The notes: a model not told the origin generated them from the sequence alone. Positions 1 to 9,316 are shown, counted from the first letter of the stretch. The stretch is 64,000 bases of DNA from JABMQB01 sp964575025 (GCA_964575025.1 CAZNPV010000013.1:1-64000); one strand, 5' to 3'. Translations and numbers: made by a program.

Positions 1-60
1 GGAGACGGAAGACGGAAGACCGGAGACGGAAGACGGAAGACTGGAGACGGAAGACCGGAG
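1..60. repeat. 21-bp tandem repeat at window edge
   Basis: A G/A-rich 21-bp unit starting GGAGACGGAAGACGGAAGAC occurs at 1-21 and 22-42 with one base change, followed by a shortened third copy. It may continue upstream of the window. The remainder up to base 198 holds no gene that I can support. A related but different G/A-rich repeat lies at 44742-44772. Confidence 0.8.
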
Positions 61-255
61 AGAATTCACAATCGACAGGAAATAACATTGCGTCCTTTGC
101 GATACCTTTGTGTCCTTCGCGGTTTTATGATCCTTTCCGGCATCCACACTTTTAAGTAACCATTATTAGTATGGTGGTTATATAATCCTACTTTAAGGGT
201 GGATTTTTTATTTAAAGCGCAGTTATTTGTAAATTTGTTAACCATAAATGAGTGT

Positions 256-1014
256 ATGGGTATGGAAGAAGAGGAATTCTATAAAAAGATAAAAAAGGAA
301 CTGGATGAATTGCCGGATAAATTCAATATTCTGGAGGAGAAGATCAATATTGAAATACAGAAACAGTATTTCCAGTATTCCGGCCAGTTAAAGAAAATGG
401 AAAATCCTGCTGAGTATCTTACGCTCAGGGATACGCTGTTTGATGATACAGATACGGAAAAAAAGAAGGAAATACTTACCGGTCTTGCATCCATAGCCGA
501 CACAAAAGCATACAGGGCTATAGAAAGATATGCGAATGATCCGGATCCTTTGTTAAAGGACTGGGCTGTGCTTGCTTTGCAGGAGAGCAGGATGCTTATG
601 CAAAGTTCGCTCCTGGAAGAACAACAGGTATACATTTCTACCGGATTGGGAGGAAAAGGGTCCAATTTACGGTACAATGTGGTGTTTACCTATCAGAATT
701 CTACCGGCATATTGCTTGACTACCAGAGAAAAATTCTGAAAAGCGAACTGGAAGAAATTTTAAAAGCGAACAACGGAGAACTGGAGGAGATCCTGTTTTT
801 TCAGGGGTATACTACCACCCACCTGAATTTACCCCTCAAGGCACCTCTGAAAGAGATTTTCGACAATGTGGTTGCCACAGTGAATGATTATGGTTCCTTT
901 TTGAGCACGGATGTGATTGTGACCAATATCAAAACCTTGTCGGAAAAGGAAGTTAAAAAAATTATAGCAGACAGAAAAAAAAGACAGATTCGTGATGAAA
1001 CAGAAAACCATTAA
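256..1014 (+). CDS. HEAT-repeat-like protein of unknown function
   Basis: I do not recognise a specific family. Around the first third the protein has two helical units typical of HEAT-like repeats, one containing AYRAIERYANDPDPLLKDWA. The second half is a mixed alpha/beta region ending in a Lys/Arg-rich tail. There is no signal peptide, so it is probably cytoplasmic. The frame is open from a GTG at 199, but ATG codons at 256 and 262 sit just before the acidic helical start (MEEEEFYKKIKKEL). I chose 256; no clear Shine-Dalgarno decides between them. The stop overlaps the start of the next gene by about 20 bases, suggesting co-translation with the thiamine-binding-family gene. Confidence 0.6.
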   Translation: MGMEEEEFYKKIKKELDELPDKFNILEEKINIEIQKQYFQYSGQLKKMENPAEYLTLRDTLFDDTDTEKKKEILTGLASIADTKAYRAIERYANDPDPLLKDWAVLALQESRMLMQSSLLEEQQVYISTGLGGKGSNLRYNVVFTYQNSTGILLDYQRKILKSELEEILKANNGELEEILFFQGYTTTHLNLPLKAPLKEIFDNVVATVNDYGSFLSTDVIVTNIKTLSEKEVKKIIADRKKRQIRDETENH

Positions 1015-1291
1015 CATGGCCATCCAGGTATTGCCGGAAGCCGCAGATAAACACCCGTATGCGATAGTTGATGAGGCCATAAAGATTATCTCCGGGTCCG
1101 GATTTCCTTTTAAAGTGTGCCCTTTTGAAACCGTTGTTGAATGCACCCTGGAGGAAGCACTGCCGTTGATCCGGAGGATTCATGAGCAATGCCGTTTGTC
1201 AGGGGCTGAAACCCTGATGACCTATATTAAAATACAAACCCATTTTTCTGAAAATGTGACCATCGAAAATAAGATGAAGAAATATCATTAA
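995..1291 (+). CDS. Thiamine-binding family protein (MTH1187/YkoF-like)
   Basis: A small protein of 98 residues that matches the MTH1187/UPF0045 family: a beta strand with IQVLPEA at the N-terminus, a helix (AIVDEAIKIISGSG), then the family-like segment FKVCPFETVVECTLEEALPLI. Family members form ferredoxin-like folds that bind thiamine or related ligands in the cytoplasm. The catalytic role, if any, is unknown. The frame opens with GTG at 992, ATG at 995, and another ATG at 1016. I chose 995 because it keeps the whole first strand. It overlaps the HEAT-like gene upstream and is followed by a tRNA promoter. Confidence 0.7.
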   Translation: MKQKTINMAIQVLPEAADKHPYAIVDEAIKIISGSGFPFKVCPFETVVECTLEEALPLIRRIHEQCRLSGAETLMTYIKIQTHFSENVTIENKMKKYH

Positions 1292-1304
1292 CCGGTAACG
1301 GATA

Positions 1305-1334
1305 TTGTTCGAACAGAAATATGTTTTATCTTTG
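1305..1334 (+). promoter_or_regulatory. Bacteroidota-type promoter of tRNA-Arg
   Basis: TTG at 1305-1307 and TATCTTTG at 1327-1334 are separated by 19 bases, fitting the Bacteroidota -33/-7 consensus (TTTG, TAnnTTTG). The predicted start of transcription lies a few bases before the tRNA at 1348. Confidence 0.7.
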
Positions 1335-1347
1335 CACCGCTTAGCCG

Positions 1348-1421
1348 GGACCCGTAGCATAATTGGATAGTGCACCTGACTACGGATCAGGAGGTTGGGG
1401 GTTCGAGTCCCTTCGGGTTCA
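1348..1421 (+). tRNA. tRNA-Arg (ACG anticodon)
   Basis: A 74-base cloverleaf can be folded by eye. The acceptor stem GGACCCG pairs with CGGGTTC (one G-U pair), the anticodon stem CCTGA/TCAGG encloses loop CTACGGA with anticodon ACG, and the T arm contains GTTCGAGTCC. The discriminator base is A at 1421. CCA is not encoded. ACG reads CGU and, after A-to-I editing, other CGN codons. Its T-arm end and acceptor sequence are copied downstream in a tandem repeat. Confidence 0.93.
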
Positions 1422-1435
1422 CACCAAAAAAATTG

Positions 1436-1471
1436 AGAGCTGTCGGTTCTACCGGTGGCTCTTTATATTTA
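1436..1471 (+). terminator. Intrinsic terminator of tRNA-Arg
   Basis: AGAGCTGTCGGT pairs with ACCGGTGGCTCT through 12 base pairs (three G-U) around a three-base loop at 1448-1450, followed by TTTATATTT. Confidence 0.8.
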
Positions 1472-1552
1472 GAAAACATGAGGGACGAGAAGTCTATCCC
1501 GTACCGACGAAGGAGGTCGGGAAGTCCCTTCGGGTTCACACCAAAAAAATTG

Positions 1553-1588
1553 AGAGCTGTCGGTTCTACCGGTGGCTCTTTATATTTA
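1553..1588 (+). terminator. Second copy of the tRNA-Arg terminator
   Basis: An exact duplicate of the hairpin at 1436, carried by the second 117-bp repeat unit and again followed by TTTATATTT. Confidence 0.75.
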
Positions 1589-1908
1589 GAAAACATGAGG
1601 GACGAGAAGTCTATCCCGTACCGACGAAGGAGGTCGGGAAGTCCCTCCGGGTTTTGCCTGGCAGGATAGTACAGGATGCCGGGAAGGCTTTATTTCAATT
1701 ATCGATAAACAGCAAAGTTTATGTTATTTCAGGATGGTTTGTTGTATTAAAAAACAGGACGGATCAATACGAGTCTCTTTTATTTTTATGAAATTTATCC
1801 CTCTGACAGTACGACTCTGAATGGTTTTACGAATCTCTCTGAAAATAACGGGAATCGGTTTCATTCTGTCAGAAACGGATGAATAGTATGAACTAAATTT
1901 CAAAATCT

Positions 1909-2376
1909 ATGAAAAAACTTGTTTTTTTATCAGTTGCCCTTCTGATCGCTTCCCTGGCCTTCGGACAGGTTGATTTTTCAGGGACATGGAAAATTAATAC
2001 CTCCAAAAGCAAACTCGGAGGGGAATTTATGATGTCACCCCAGGAAATGATTATTAGTCAGTCAGGAAACACCATGGAAGTGGAAAAACATTCAGACTTT
2101 CAGGGACAGGTATTTACAACCAACGATACCTTTACACTCGACGGAAAAGAGTGTGTCAATACCGGATTTATGGATGCTGAAAAGAAATCCACTGCCGTTT
2201 GGTCTGATGATAAAAAATCGCTTACAGTTACTTCTAAAGTACCCATGGGTGGTGGAGGGGACGAGATGACCCTTGTGGAAGTCTATTCCATGAATGGAAA
2301 TAATCTTTCTGTGGAACTTACCGCGTCTTCATCCTTTGGTGATATGTCGGAGACGGGGGTTTATGACAAACAATAA
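1909..2376 (+). CDS. Small secreted beta-sandwich/lipocalin-like protein
   Basis: The 155-residue protein begins with a signal peptide (MKKLVFLSVALLIASLAFGQ) and then VDFSGTWKINTSKSK, a lipocalin-like opening. Alternating short strands with Gly turns make up the rest, including a GGGG turn near residue 115. It closely resembles the C-terminal module of the GH26 protein at 9366, which opens with VDFSGEWILNEEKS and also ends in a VY-x-K motif. I infer a shared small domain, present here as a stand-alone secreted protein 43 bp before the first glycosidase gene. A ligand-binding or accessory role for glycan degradation is possible but not shown. No enzyme motif is visible. Confidence 0.7.
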   Translation: MKKLVFLSVALLIASLAFGQVDFSGTWKINTSKSKLGGEFMMSPQEMIISQSGNTMEVEKHSDFQGQVFTTNDTFTLDGKECVNTGFMDAEKKSTAVWSDDKKSLTVTSKVPMGGGGDEMTLVEVYSMNGNNLSVELTASSSFGDMSETGVYDKQ

Positions 2377-2419
2377 CCTTTTGTATTGTTAATCCCCGGA
2401 CAGGTTTCCCTGTTTATGA

Positions 2420-4477
2420 ATGATAAATTCCGAAGAAATGTCAGTTGATTGGAACAAGGGTATTTTTTGTTTTGGAAGAATGACCACAGGCTGTGTTTTA
2501 TTTCTTGCTTTGTGTGCTCTGCCTTCCTTGCAGTCCGTAGCTCAGGCAGAGGTTATGGCATGGGGGAATATTACAGGCATCCGTCTTGATGGGCAGTTGA
2601 TGGAGTTTGAGACCAGTCTGGGCATTGCGGATGCGGACTGGACCCAGGTAACGAAAACGGCCAAAGAGAGGCAACAGCCCCAATATCACCGGGAAGGAAA
2701 GATCCAGACGGTACAAACCGGATTTGGAGGACGGTCATTTTCAAGGATGAACCGCAACCCTGACATTGCTTTCACACAGGTTGTGAAAGATATTACCAGG
2801 GGAACGGTTGAGGTGAAAGTGCATACAACGGTTCATGTGGATACCACGCTGGAAAGCATCTTTTTTCATATTGATTTGCCTGCTGAATATTTTGCTGGAG
2901 GAAGCATCCGGTCCCGGCTTGGTTCCTCCCTTTTGGATTCAGAAATTCATGTAAAAGATATACCATCCCGGGATTACAACGATCCGTATTCACTGAAAGC
3001 GGACGGGATATTGTTTCGTTCAAAGCAAAGAGAGCTGATAGTGGATATTAGCCCGGAATCGAAGGTATACCTGAGAAAAGAAGCTTCCGGGGAAGAGAAT
3101 CTTCAGGTTACGATTGAATTGCTGGGTGGAAAAATTTCCGCAGGTACCGAATCCGAAAAGACGATAATCCTTGTAACTGAAGGGGATATCGATCATTCTC
3201 CGGTGGAAATTTCCCTTGATGTGAGCAATCCGGGGCGGAAGTTTGAAGGGTTGGGAGGCAATTTCAGGTTGCAGAATCCCGGTACCGATCCGGCTGTTAT
3301 TCAATATTGTCTGGATAATCTGCGGGTTGCCTGGGGAAGGGTAGAGATGCCCTGGAATTTCTGGCACCCTGAAGAAGCGGTTGATCCGGTTGAGGCCGCC
3401 CGGAGCGGCAACCTGGATCCCCGGGTGAAGGGCGCCATGGAGATGGCTCAGCGCCTTGCAGCAATCGGTATGCCGGTGATCATCAGCGACTGGTCGGCAC
3501 CGGCATGGGCTATTCAGGGAGACCCCAGGGATGCATTTGCCAATCGCGCCCGGGGAATCTACGGATACCCCCTGAACCCGGAAAAAACAGAGAAAATTTA
3601 TGAATCCATTGCCGGGTATGTGGAAACTATGAAGAATGCATACGGGGTGGAAGCAATCATGTTCTCTTTTAATGAATCAGACCTTGGAATAAACGTACGC
3701 CATACGGGTGAGGAGCATGCGGAATTCATCAAAGGACTCGGAGCCCACCTGGCCGCAAGAGGATTGGCAACCAAATTGCTCCTGGGGGACAACTCCGATG
3801 CCACTCCCTTTGATTTTATTGTTCCGGCCATGAAGGATTCCGAAACACACAAATACATTGGAGCTATATCGTTTCATTCATGGCGGGGTTGTACGGACGA
3901 AAACCTGAAAAAGTGGGCCTCTGCGGCCAAAAAAATGAATCTTCCTTTGCTGGTGGGTGAAGGAAGTACCGATGCAGCTGCCTGGAACTATCCGGAGATA
4001 TTTTCTGAGTCCTCCTTTGCGTTGCATGAAATCAATCTGTATATCCGAATTTGTGCTGTTTGCCAGCCACTGTCCATTCTCCAGTGGCAGTTAACCGCCG
4101 ATTATTCCCTGCTTACAGGGAACGGCATTTTCGGCACCCAGGGACCTTTGAAGCCTACCCAACGGTTCTGGAACCTGAAACAACTGGCCTCCACACCGGA
4201 AGATGCTTTTTTTATCCCCTTAACCTGCAATAAAGAAACAATAAACGGTGCTGCTTTTGGAAACATTGCCAGAAACGAGTATGCGGTTCATATTGTGAAT
4301 AACGGTGCTGAATGCCAGGCAATCATCCAGGAGATCCCTTCAGGGATTTCCGCATTTGATGTGTTCGTAACCGATTCTAAAAAACAAATGCAACCGTCAG
4401 AAAAGGCTGAAGTTACCAACGGAGTGGCAAAAATCAGGCTCAGCCCTGCCGGATTTACTACATTAATAAGCCAATAA
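2420..4477 (+). CDS. GH30-like clan GH-A glycoside hydrolase
   Basis: A 685-residue secreted enzyme. A hydrophobic segment near residues 22-40 ends in QSVAQA, a likely signal peptidase site. Residues 45-270 form a beta-rich N-terminal region of unknown type. From FEGLGGNFR (about 276) a TIM-barrel follows the GH30 layout: SDWSAPAW, then FSFNESD with Glu419 as probable acid/base, and LLVGEGS with Glu514 as probable nucleophile. A short beta-sandwich closes the protein. GH30 enzymes hydrolyse beta-linked glucosides, xylosides or related sugars; the substrate here is not readable from sequence. It lies 18 bp before the GH5 gene, suggesting one operon. ATG at 2438 is an alternative start. Confidence 0.8.
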   Translation: MINSEEMSVDWNKGIFCFGRMTTGCVLFLALCALPSLQSVAQAEVMAWGNITGIRLDGQLMEFETSLGIADADWTQVTKTAKERQQPQYHREGKIQTVQTGFGGRSFSRMNRNPDIAFTQVVKDITRGTVEVKVHTTVHVDTTLESIFFHIDLPAEYFAGGSIRSRLGSSLLDSEIHVKDIPSRDYNDPYSLKADGILFRSKQRELIVDISPESKVYLRKEASGEENLQVTIELLGGKISAGTESEKTIILVTEGDIDHSPVEISLDVSNPGRKFEGLGGNFRLQNPGTDPAVIQYCLDNLRVAWGRVEMPWNFWHPEEAVDPVEAARSGNLDPRVKGAMEMAQRLAAIGMPVIISDWSAPAWAIQGDPRDAFANRARGIYGYPLNPEKTEKIYESIAGYVETMKNAYGVEAIMFSFNESDLGINVRHTGEEHAEFIKGLGAHLAARGLATKLLLGDNSDATPFDFIVPAMKDSETHKYIGAISFHSWRGCTDENLKKWASAAKKMNLPLLVGEGSTDAAAWNYPEIFSESSFALHEINLYIRICAVCQPLSILQWQLTADYSLLTGNGIFGTQGPLKPTQRFWNLKQLASTPEDAFFIPLTCNKETINGAAFGNIARNEYAVHIVNNGAECQAIIQEIPSGISAFDVFVTDSKKQMQPSEKAEVTNGVAKIRLSPAGFTTLISQ

Positions 4478-4495
4478 ATTTTTTTAATAACCTAA

Positions 4496-5584
4496 ATGAA
4501 TGAACCAATGAAGAACAACAGGTATTATTCCGTATTGTGGATTTGTATCCTTTTATTAAGTCTTTCAGCTACTTCCCAGGAGACCAGAACATGGTTTCAG
4601 GGGGGGCCATGGCAGAGACCGCAGATCAACCAAAAGGCAAAATTGTTGCCCTTAATCAGCGTTGATGGGAATACGTTTGTGAATCCCGATGGTGAAACCA
4701 TCCTTTTTAAAGGGTTGTCCATTTCTGATCCTGATAAAGTGGAAAAACAAGGCCACTGGAATAGAAATCATTTTGAACAGGTTAAGGATATGGGAGCGAT
4801 GCTGGTTCGCATTCCGGTTCATCCGGTTGCCTGGCGTGAACGTACCCCTGAAAAGTATCTGGCATTGCTTGACCAGGCCGTGGAGTGGTGTACCGACCTT
4901 GGGATGTACATCATTATTGACTGGCATTCCATAGGAAACCTGGGAATGGAACTTTTCCAGAATCCCATGTACAACACGTCGAAACAGGAAACCTATGAAT
5001 TCTGGCGTACCATAGCTTCTCATTTCCGGGGGAATAATACGGTTGCTTTTTATGAAATTTTCAATGAACCTACCATATACCGTGGACAGCTGGGTACAAT
5101 GACATGGCCTGAATGGAAAGAGATCAACGAAAGAATTATTAACCTGATCAGAGCCTGGGATACTGAAACCATACCGTTGGTTGCCGGTTTCGACTGGGCC
5201 TATGATCTGACTCCTTTGCATATAGATCCGGTAAATGCGGCAGGCATCGGCTATGTATCACACCCGTATGCGAACAAACGGTCCCAGCCCTGGGAGCCTA
5301 AATGGGAAGAAAATTTTGGTTTTGCAGCAGATACCTATCCGGTTATGGTTACTGAATTCGGACTTCACATGCGGCCTGGTGAGACCATCGATGAGGATTT
5401 CTATGGAAACAGGATTATCAAATATTGTGAATCCAAAGGAATCAGTTGGATGTGCTGGGTCTTTGATCCCCAATGGGGCCCCAACATGCTGCGTTCCTGG
5501 GGAAATGAAACCTATGAACTGACTGAAGGAGGGGAATTTTTCAAAAAAGCCCTTCATGGAGAACTGGATTTCCAGAATCAATAA
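4496..5584 (+). CDS. GH5 family secreted endo-beta-glycanase
   Basis: The 362-residue protein has a signal peptide (through about residue 28, ATSQ) and a single catalytic barrel. Motifs of GH5 are clear: MLVRIPVHP, IIIDWHS, YEIFNEPT with Glu191 as acid/base, and VMVTEFGL with Glu287 as nucleophile. GH5 enzymes cleave internal beta-1,4 bonds in glucans, mannans or glucomannans by a retaining mechanism. With GH26 and GH2 genes in the same run, mannan or glucomannan is the most likely substrate, but the subfamily cannot be fixed by eye. It starts 18 bp after the GH30-like gene and ends 21 bp before the GH2 gene. ATG at 4508 is a possible alternative start. Confidence 0.85.
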   Translation: MNEPMKNNRYYSVLWICILLLSLSATSQETRTWFQGGPWQRPQINQKAKLLPLISVDGNTFVNPDGETILFKGLSISDPDKVEKQGHWNRNHFEQVKDMGAMLVRIPVHPVAWRERTPEKYLALLDQAVEWCTDLGMYIIIDWHSIGNLGMELFQNPMYNTSKQETYEFWRTIASHFRGNNTVAFYEIFNEPTIYRGQLGTMTWPEWKEINERIINLIRAWDTETIPLVAGFDWAYDLTPLHIDPVNAAGIGYVSHPYANKRSQPWEPKWEENFGFAADTYPVMVTEFGLHMRPGETIDEDFYGNRIIKYCESKGISWMCWVFDPQWGPNMLRSWGNETYELTEGGEFFKKALHGELDFQNQ

Positions 5585-5605
5585 AAAGGAGTTGGAAAAA
5601 TCGGT

Positions 5606-8600
5606 ATGAAGCGGATTCATATTCTTTACACCATAATTGGATTTTTTTGTTTTTTTGTTTTTTGTATAGGTTGTAACAAAGATAAAAACAGGTATACACG
5701 GGGAATCGGGATATATCCCGGCCTGCCCGGAGAAGATTTTTCACCTGCCCTGGAAATAGAAAAGGATACGTATCGGAATCTGGCAAAAAACAGGGCTGCC
5801 TTTCACTCCTCAAGTTATGATTATAATCTTACCGCACAGTTGGTTACGGATGGGATAATTGAGAAGGACGATCCGAACAGAATCTCTGTTTCCACAAACC
5901 TGGGGATTCTTCCGAAGAATGAACGGGAATGGTTGCTGGATCACAATCAACTCACTGCAATAAGCCTCGAAGGCTCCGATGGTTGGATACAGGTTGAATT
6001 TGGTTCCGGATCAGGAGGATCTGAAGTGACAGAAATAGGGATTAAAGGGGATCTGACGTATGATGAAAACAAAAAGGGGAAGTGGCAGTTTACGCTGCTG
6101 GGATCCAATGACGGAGAAGATTGGGTTGAACTGGGCAGGAAAGGGGGGGTTGGATTTCCCGGTGTGGAGAAACCAAATCCTTTTGCCCGGATGGGTGCCA
6201 ACAGGAGATCTTCCGGATCAGATTCCACACGACGCAGCAGGCATCCTGAGCCTTCGGGAACCATGCGTCCCCGCTCTCCGGATTCATCCGTTGCTTCTGT
6301 TCCGGTGTTCAGATTCAGAAGACGCGACCCCGAGAGGAATATAACCCCTACATTTAGCATTGCTGAGTCTCCTGGTTTCAGATTTTTTAGAATGAAGCTT
6401 TCTGCTGCGTGCGCCAAATCCTGGTCGGTTGGCGATTTTGTTTTTTATCAGAATCATACGGAACGCAAAATGGCTCCTTCGCATACTTTTAAAAGTGCCT
6501 GGATGAGTTCAGGCAATGAAAAGGAGTGGATTTGTGTTGATTTAGGTGCGGTATGTGTTGTAGACAGCCTGGCTCTTCATTGGATTCGTAAAGCTTTTTC
6601 CGGCTATGTGGAGATTTCGGATGACGGGGAGAAGTGGATGGGTATAACCGATCTTCAAGGAAATGGAGAGATCCCCGGGCAAATTAAACTTAAAACCCCT
6701 GTTTCGGGAAGATATGTTCGGTTGTCAACGAATTCCTCGATCCTGGGGGAAAGGGTTGTATTAAGCGAATTTGAGGTGTTTGGTACCGGTGGACCGGTGC
6801 CTGTGCCCAAACCTTCTCCCAAACAGGTGGGGGAAAACCGGATTATTCTGTCGGGGGGCGGTTGGAAAATTCAGCGGGCTTCGCTGGTTCATGAAAACGG
6901 AGAAACCATTTCCCGGAAAAGATACAGCGATAAGGAATGGCTGGCTGCTACCGTTCCTGCTACCGTACTGACAAGTTATTGGAAGGCCGGTGCGATTCCG
7001 GATCCGAATTACGGCGACAACCAGTTAATGATCTCTGAATCCTTTTTTAACTCCGATTTCTGGTACCGGAATGAATTTGAAGTACCGGCTGATTTTATCA
7101 ACGAACACGCTTTTCTGAACTTTGATGGGATCAACTGGAAAGCAGATGTTTATTTAAATGGGGCCAAAGCCGGACGGATTGAAGGAGCTTTTGCACGGGC
7201 TAAATTTGATGTTACCGGATTGTTGCGACCTGGAGAAATAAATGTACTGGCTGTATTCCTGATTAAAAATGAGAACATTGGAGTGGTTAAAGAACAAACA
7301 GCAGTGAGCCCTGATAAAAACGGAGGTGTTTTGGGAGGCGATAATCCCACCTATCATGCATCCATCGGATGGGATTGGATTCCTACCATCCGGGGAAGGA
7401 ATATGGGGATCTGGAATGATGTATTTCTGACCACCTTCGGAAAAGTAACCCTCAACCATCCGTTCATTGTGACAGATCTGCCTTTGCCTGATACCACATT
7501 GGCTGAAATCAGGGTCGGGGTTACCCTGAAGAATCATTCCGGTGAGAACGTTGAGGGAGAACTCACCGGGAAATATGGCGATATTCACTTTGAACAGAAT
7601 GTATCGCTGGCAGGCTCAGAAACAAAAACCATCTGGCTGGATGGCACCACTCATCCGGAACTGATGATGGAGAATCCCGAATTATGGTGGCCCAGAGGAT
7701 ATGGGAATCCCCATTTGTATGAAGTGGAGCTGGGGTTTGCAACTGCATCGGGTCTTTCCGATAAAACGGGATTTCAATCCGGTATACGTGAGATGACCTA
7801 TAATACAGATGATCAGGTGTTGAAAATGTACATCAACGGGAGACGGTTTATCGGACGCGGAGGAAACTGGGGATTTCCGGAATCCAACCTGAACTACAGA
7901 AACCGGGAGTATGATATTGCCGTAGCCTATCATGCCGATATGAATTTTACCATGATACGGAACTGGGTAGGCCAGACGGGAGATGAGGAATTCTACGAAG
8001 CCTGCGACAGGCATGGTATTATGGTATGGCAGGATTTCTGGCTGGCAAATCCCGCGGACGGTCCGGATCCGTATGATCCGGAAATGTTTCTGGACAATGC
8101 CCGGGACATGGTTCTCAGGATCCGGAATCATCCTTCGGTGGGCATTTATTGCGGACGAAACGAAGGGAATCCTCCTGAGGTGTTGGATACCGCCTTGCGA
8201 AAGCTGATTCTGGAAGATCACCCCGGGCTTTTTTATATTTCCAATTCATCGCAGGGGGTAGTCAGCGGTGGAGGGCCCTACCGGGCTTTGCCGGTGGCTT
8301 CCTATTACACGCTCTATGGGGCTGATAAATTCCACAGCGAAAGAGGAATGCCCAATGTGATGCCTTTCGAAAGCCTCCAGCAAACCTTGCCGGAACCGGC
8401 ATGGTGGCCCCAGAACAGCTTGTGGGGATTGCATGATTACTGCCTTAACGGAGCACAGGGAGCTGCATCCTTTAATGATTTGGTCGAAAGAGGCTTTGGT
8501 ACAGTGAACAGCGCCCAACAATTTACCAGCCTGGCCCAGCGGATCAATTACGACGGATACCGGGGGATGTTCGAGGCCAGAAGTCCGTTGCGCAAAGGAT

Positions 8601-9316
8601 TGCTTCTTTGGATGAGTCATCCCGCATGGCCTTCCATGGTATGGCAAACCTATGATTACTACTTTGAACCTACCGCTGCGTACTTCGGATGTAAAAAAGC
8701 TTCAGAACCCATTCATATTCAGTGGAATCCTACCGATGACCAGGTGGAGGTGGTTAATTATCATGCCGGAACCCGCAAGCATATAACCGCAAAAGCACAG
8801 CTGATCAATATGGACGGGTCGGTTAGGTGGGAAAATGAAAAAGAACTGGATAGCAACGAAGATAGTACAGTCAAATGTTTTTCACTGGAATTTCCGGAAA
8901 CCTTATCTTCCGTACATTTTATTAAATTGATCTTGCTGAAGGGTGAAAAGGTACTCTCTGAGAATTTTTACTGGAGGGGACTTGAAGATGGGAACTATCA
9001 GGCACTGAATAAATTGCCGAAAGGTGCCCTCGATACGGATACCCGGGTTAAAAAATCGGGGGAAACCTGGTTCCTTGCAATCCGGTTGAAGAATACTTCT
9101 GAATACCCTGTTCTTATGGTACGGTTGAAAGTGGAAGGCAAAAAAAGCGGGGAACGCATCCTTCCGGCATTCTTCAGCGATAATTACCTGGCATTAATGC
9201 CCGGTGAGGAAAAAACCATAACCATACAATGCAAAGATGAAGATACAAGAGGCGAAAAACCTGTGGTTGTCCTGTCAGGTTTTAATCTTGAGACCACTCC
9301 GAAAAATAAAAAATAA
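5606..9316 (+). CDS. GH2 family lipoprotein with discoidin domains (beta-mannosidase/exo-glucosaminidase type)
   Basis: A 1236-residue lipoprotein: the signal ends FCIGC, with Cys23 as lipid site. Residues 50-400 hold two F5/8 type C (discoidin) modules, interrupted near 195-245 by an Arg/Ser/Pro-rich stretch. The GH2 part follows: jelly roll, Ig-like domain, and a barrel with FIGRGGNWGFPES, YCGRNEGN (Glu853, acid/base) and HSERGMP (Glu912, nucleophile). The layout is closest to beta-mannosidase, mannosylglycoprotein endo-beta-mannosidase and exo-beta-glucosaminidase members of GH2. In this locus, removal of mannose from mannan fragments is the likeliest task. AAGGAG near 5586 is a rare Shine-Dalgarno-like site, but it lies distant from the ATG. 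Confidence 0.85.
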   Translation: MKRIHILYTIIGFFCFFVFCIGCNKDKNRYTRGIGIYPGLPGEDFSPALEIEKDTYRNLAKNRAAFHSSSYDYNLTAQLVTDGIIEKDDPNRISVSTNLGILPKNEREWLLDHNQLTAISLEGSDGWIQVEFGSGSGGSEVTEIGIKGDLTYDENKKGKWQFTLLGSNDGEDWVELGRKGGVGFPGVEKPNPFARMGANRRSSGSDSTRRSRHPEPSGTMRPRSPDSSVASVPVFRFRRRDPERNITPTFSIAESPGFRFFRMKLSAACAKSWSVGDFVFYQNHTERKMAPSHTFKSAWMSSGNEKEWICVDLGAVCVVDSLALHWIRKAFSGYVEISDDGEKWMGITDLQGNGEIPGQIKLKTPVSGRYVRLSTNSSILGERVVLSEFEVFGTGGPVPVPKPSPKQVGENRIILSGGGWKIQRASLVHENGETISRKRYSDKEWLAATVPATVLTSYWKAGAIPDPNYGDNQLMISESFFNSDFWYRNEFEVPADFINEHAFLNFDGINWKADVYLNGAKAGRIEGAFARAKFDVTGLLRPGEINVLAVFLIKNENIGVVKEQTAVSPDKNGGVLGGDNPTYHASIGWDWIPTIRGRNMGIWNDVFLTTFGKVTLNHPFIVTDLPLPDTTLAEIRVGVTLKNHSGENVEGELTGKYGDIHFEQNVSLAGSETKTIWLDGTTHPELMMENPELWWPRGYGNPHLYEVELGFATASGLSDKTGFQSGIREMTYNTDDQVLKMYINGRRFIGRGGNWGFPESNLNYRNREYDIAVAYHADMNFTMIRNWVGQTGDEEFYEACDRHGIMVWQDFWLANPADGPDPYDPEMFLDNARDMVLRIRNHPSVGIYCGRNEGNPPEVLDTALRKLILEDHPGLFYISNSSQGVVSGGGPYRALPVASYYTLYGADKFHSERGMPNVMPFESLQQTLPEPAWWPQNSLWGLHDYCLNGAQGAASFNDLVERGFGTVNSAQQFTSLAQRINYDGYRGMFEARSPLRKGLLLWMSHPAWPSMVWQTYDYYFEPTAAYFGCKKASEPIHIQWNPTDDQVEVVNYHAGTRKHITAKAQLINMDGSVRWENEKELDSNEDSTVKCFSLEFPETLSSVHFIKLILLKGEKVLSENFYWRGLEDGNYQALNKLPKGALDTDTRVKKSGETWFLAIRLKNTSEYPVLMVRLKVEGKKSGERILPAFFSDNYLALMPGEEKTITIQCKDEDTRGEKPVVVLSGFNLETTPKNKK

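Larger units (their letters stand above)
1406..1656 (+). repeat. 117-bp tandem repeat containing the tRNA 3' end and a terminator
   Basis: Two nearly exact 117-bp units start at 1406 and 1523, and a third begins at 1640 but diverges after about 17 bases. Each unit starts with the last 16 bases of the tRNA (AGTCCCTTCGGGTTCA), carries an intrinsic terminator, then a segment with CTATCCCGTACCGACG and GGAGGTCGGGA. AGGGAC at 1481 can pair with GTCCCT at 1524. Open frames across it are by-products of the repetition. No integrase is nearby. Confidence 0.9.

Noticed and set aside
1348..1421. Genomic island integrated in tRNA-Arg
   Set aside because: The repeated tRNA end suggests an attachment site, but I see no integrase and no second distant copy bounding foreign genes in the window.
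1406..1656. CRISPR array from the tandem repeat
   Set aside because: The unit is 117 bp with no spacer, begins with tRNA sequence and contains terminators. No cas genes exist in the window.
1363..1791. Open frames of 60-140 codons over the tRNA and its repeat
   Set aside because: They consist of the 117-bp repeat read through twice, include the tRNA itself and carry terminators. No codon or domain evidence supports a protein.
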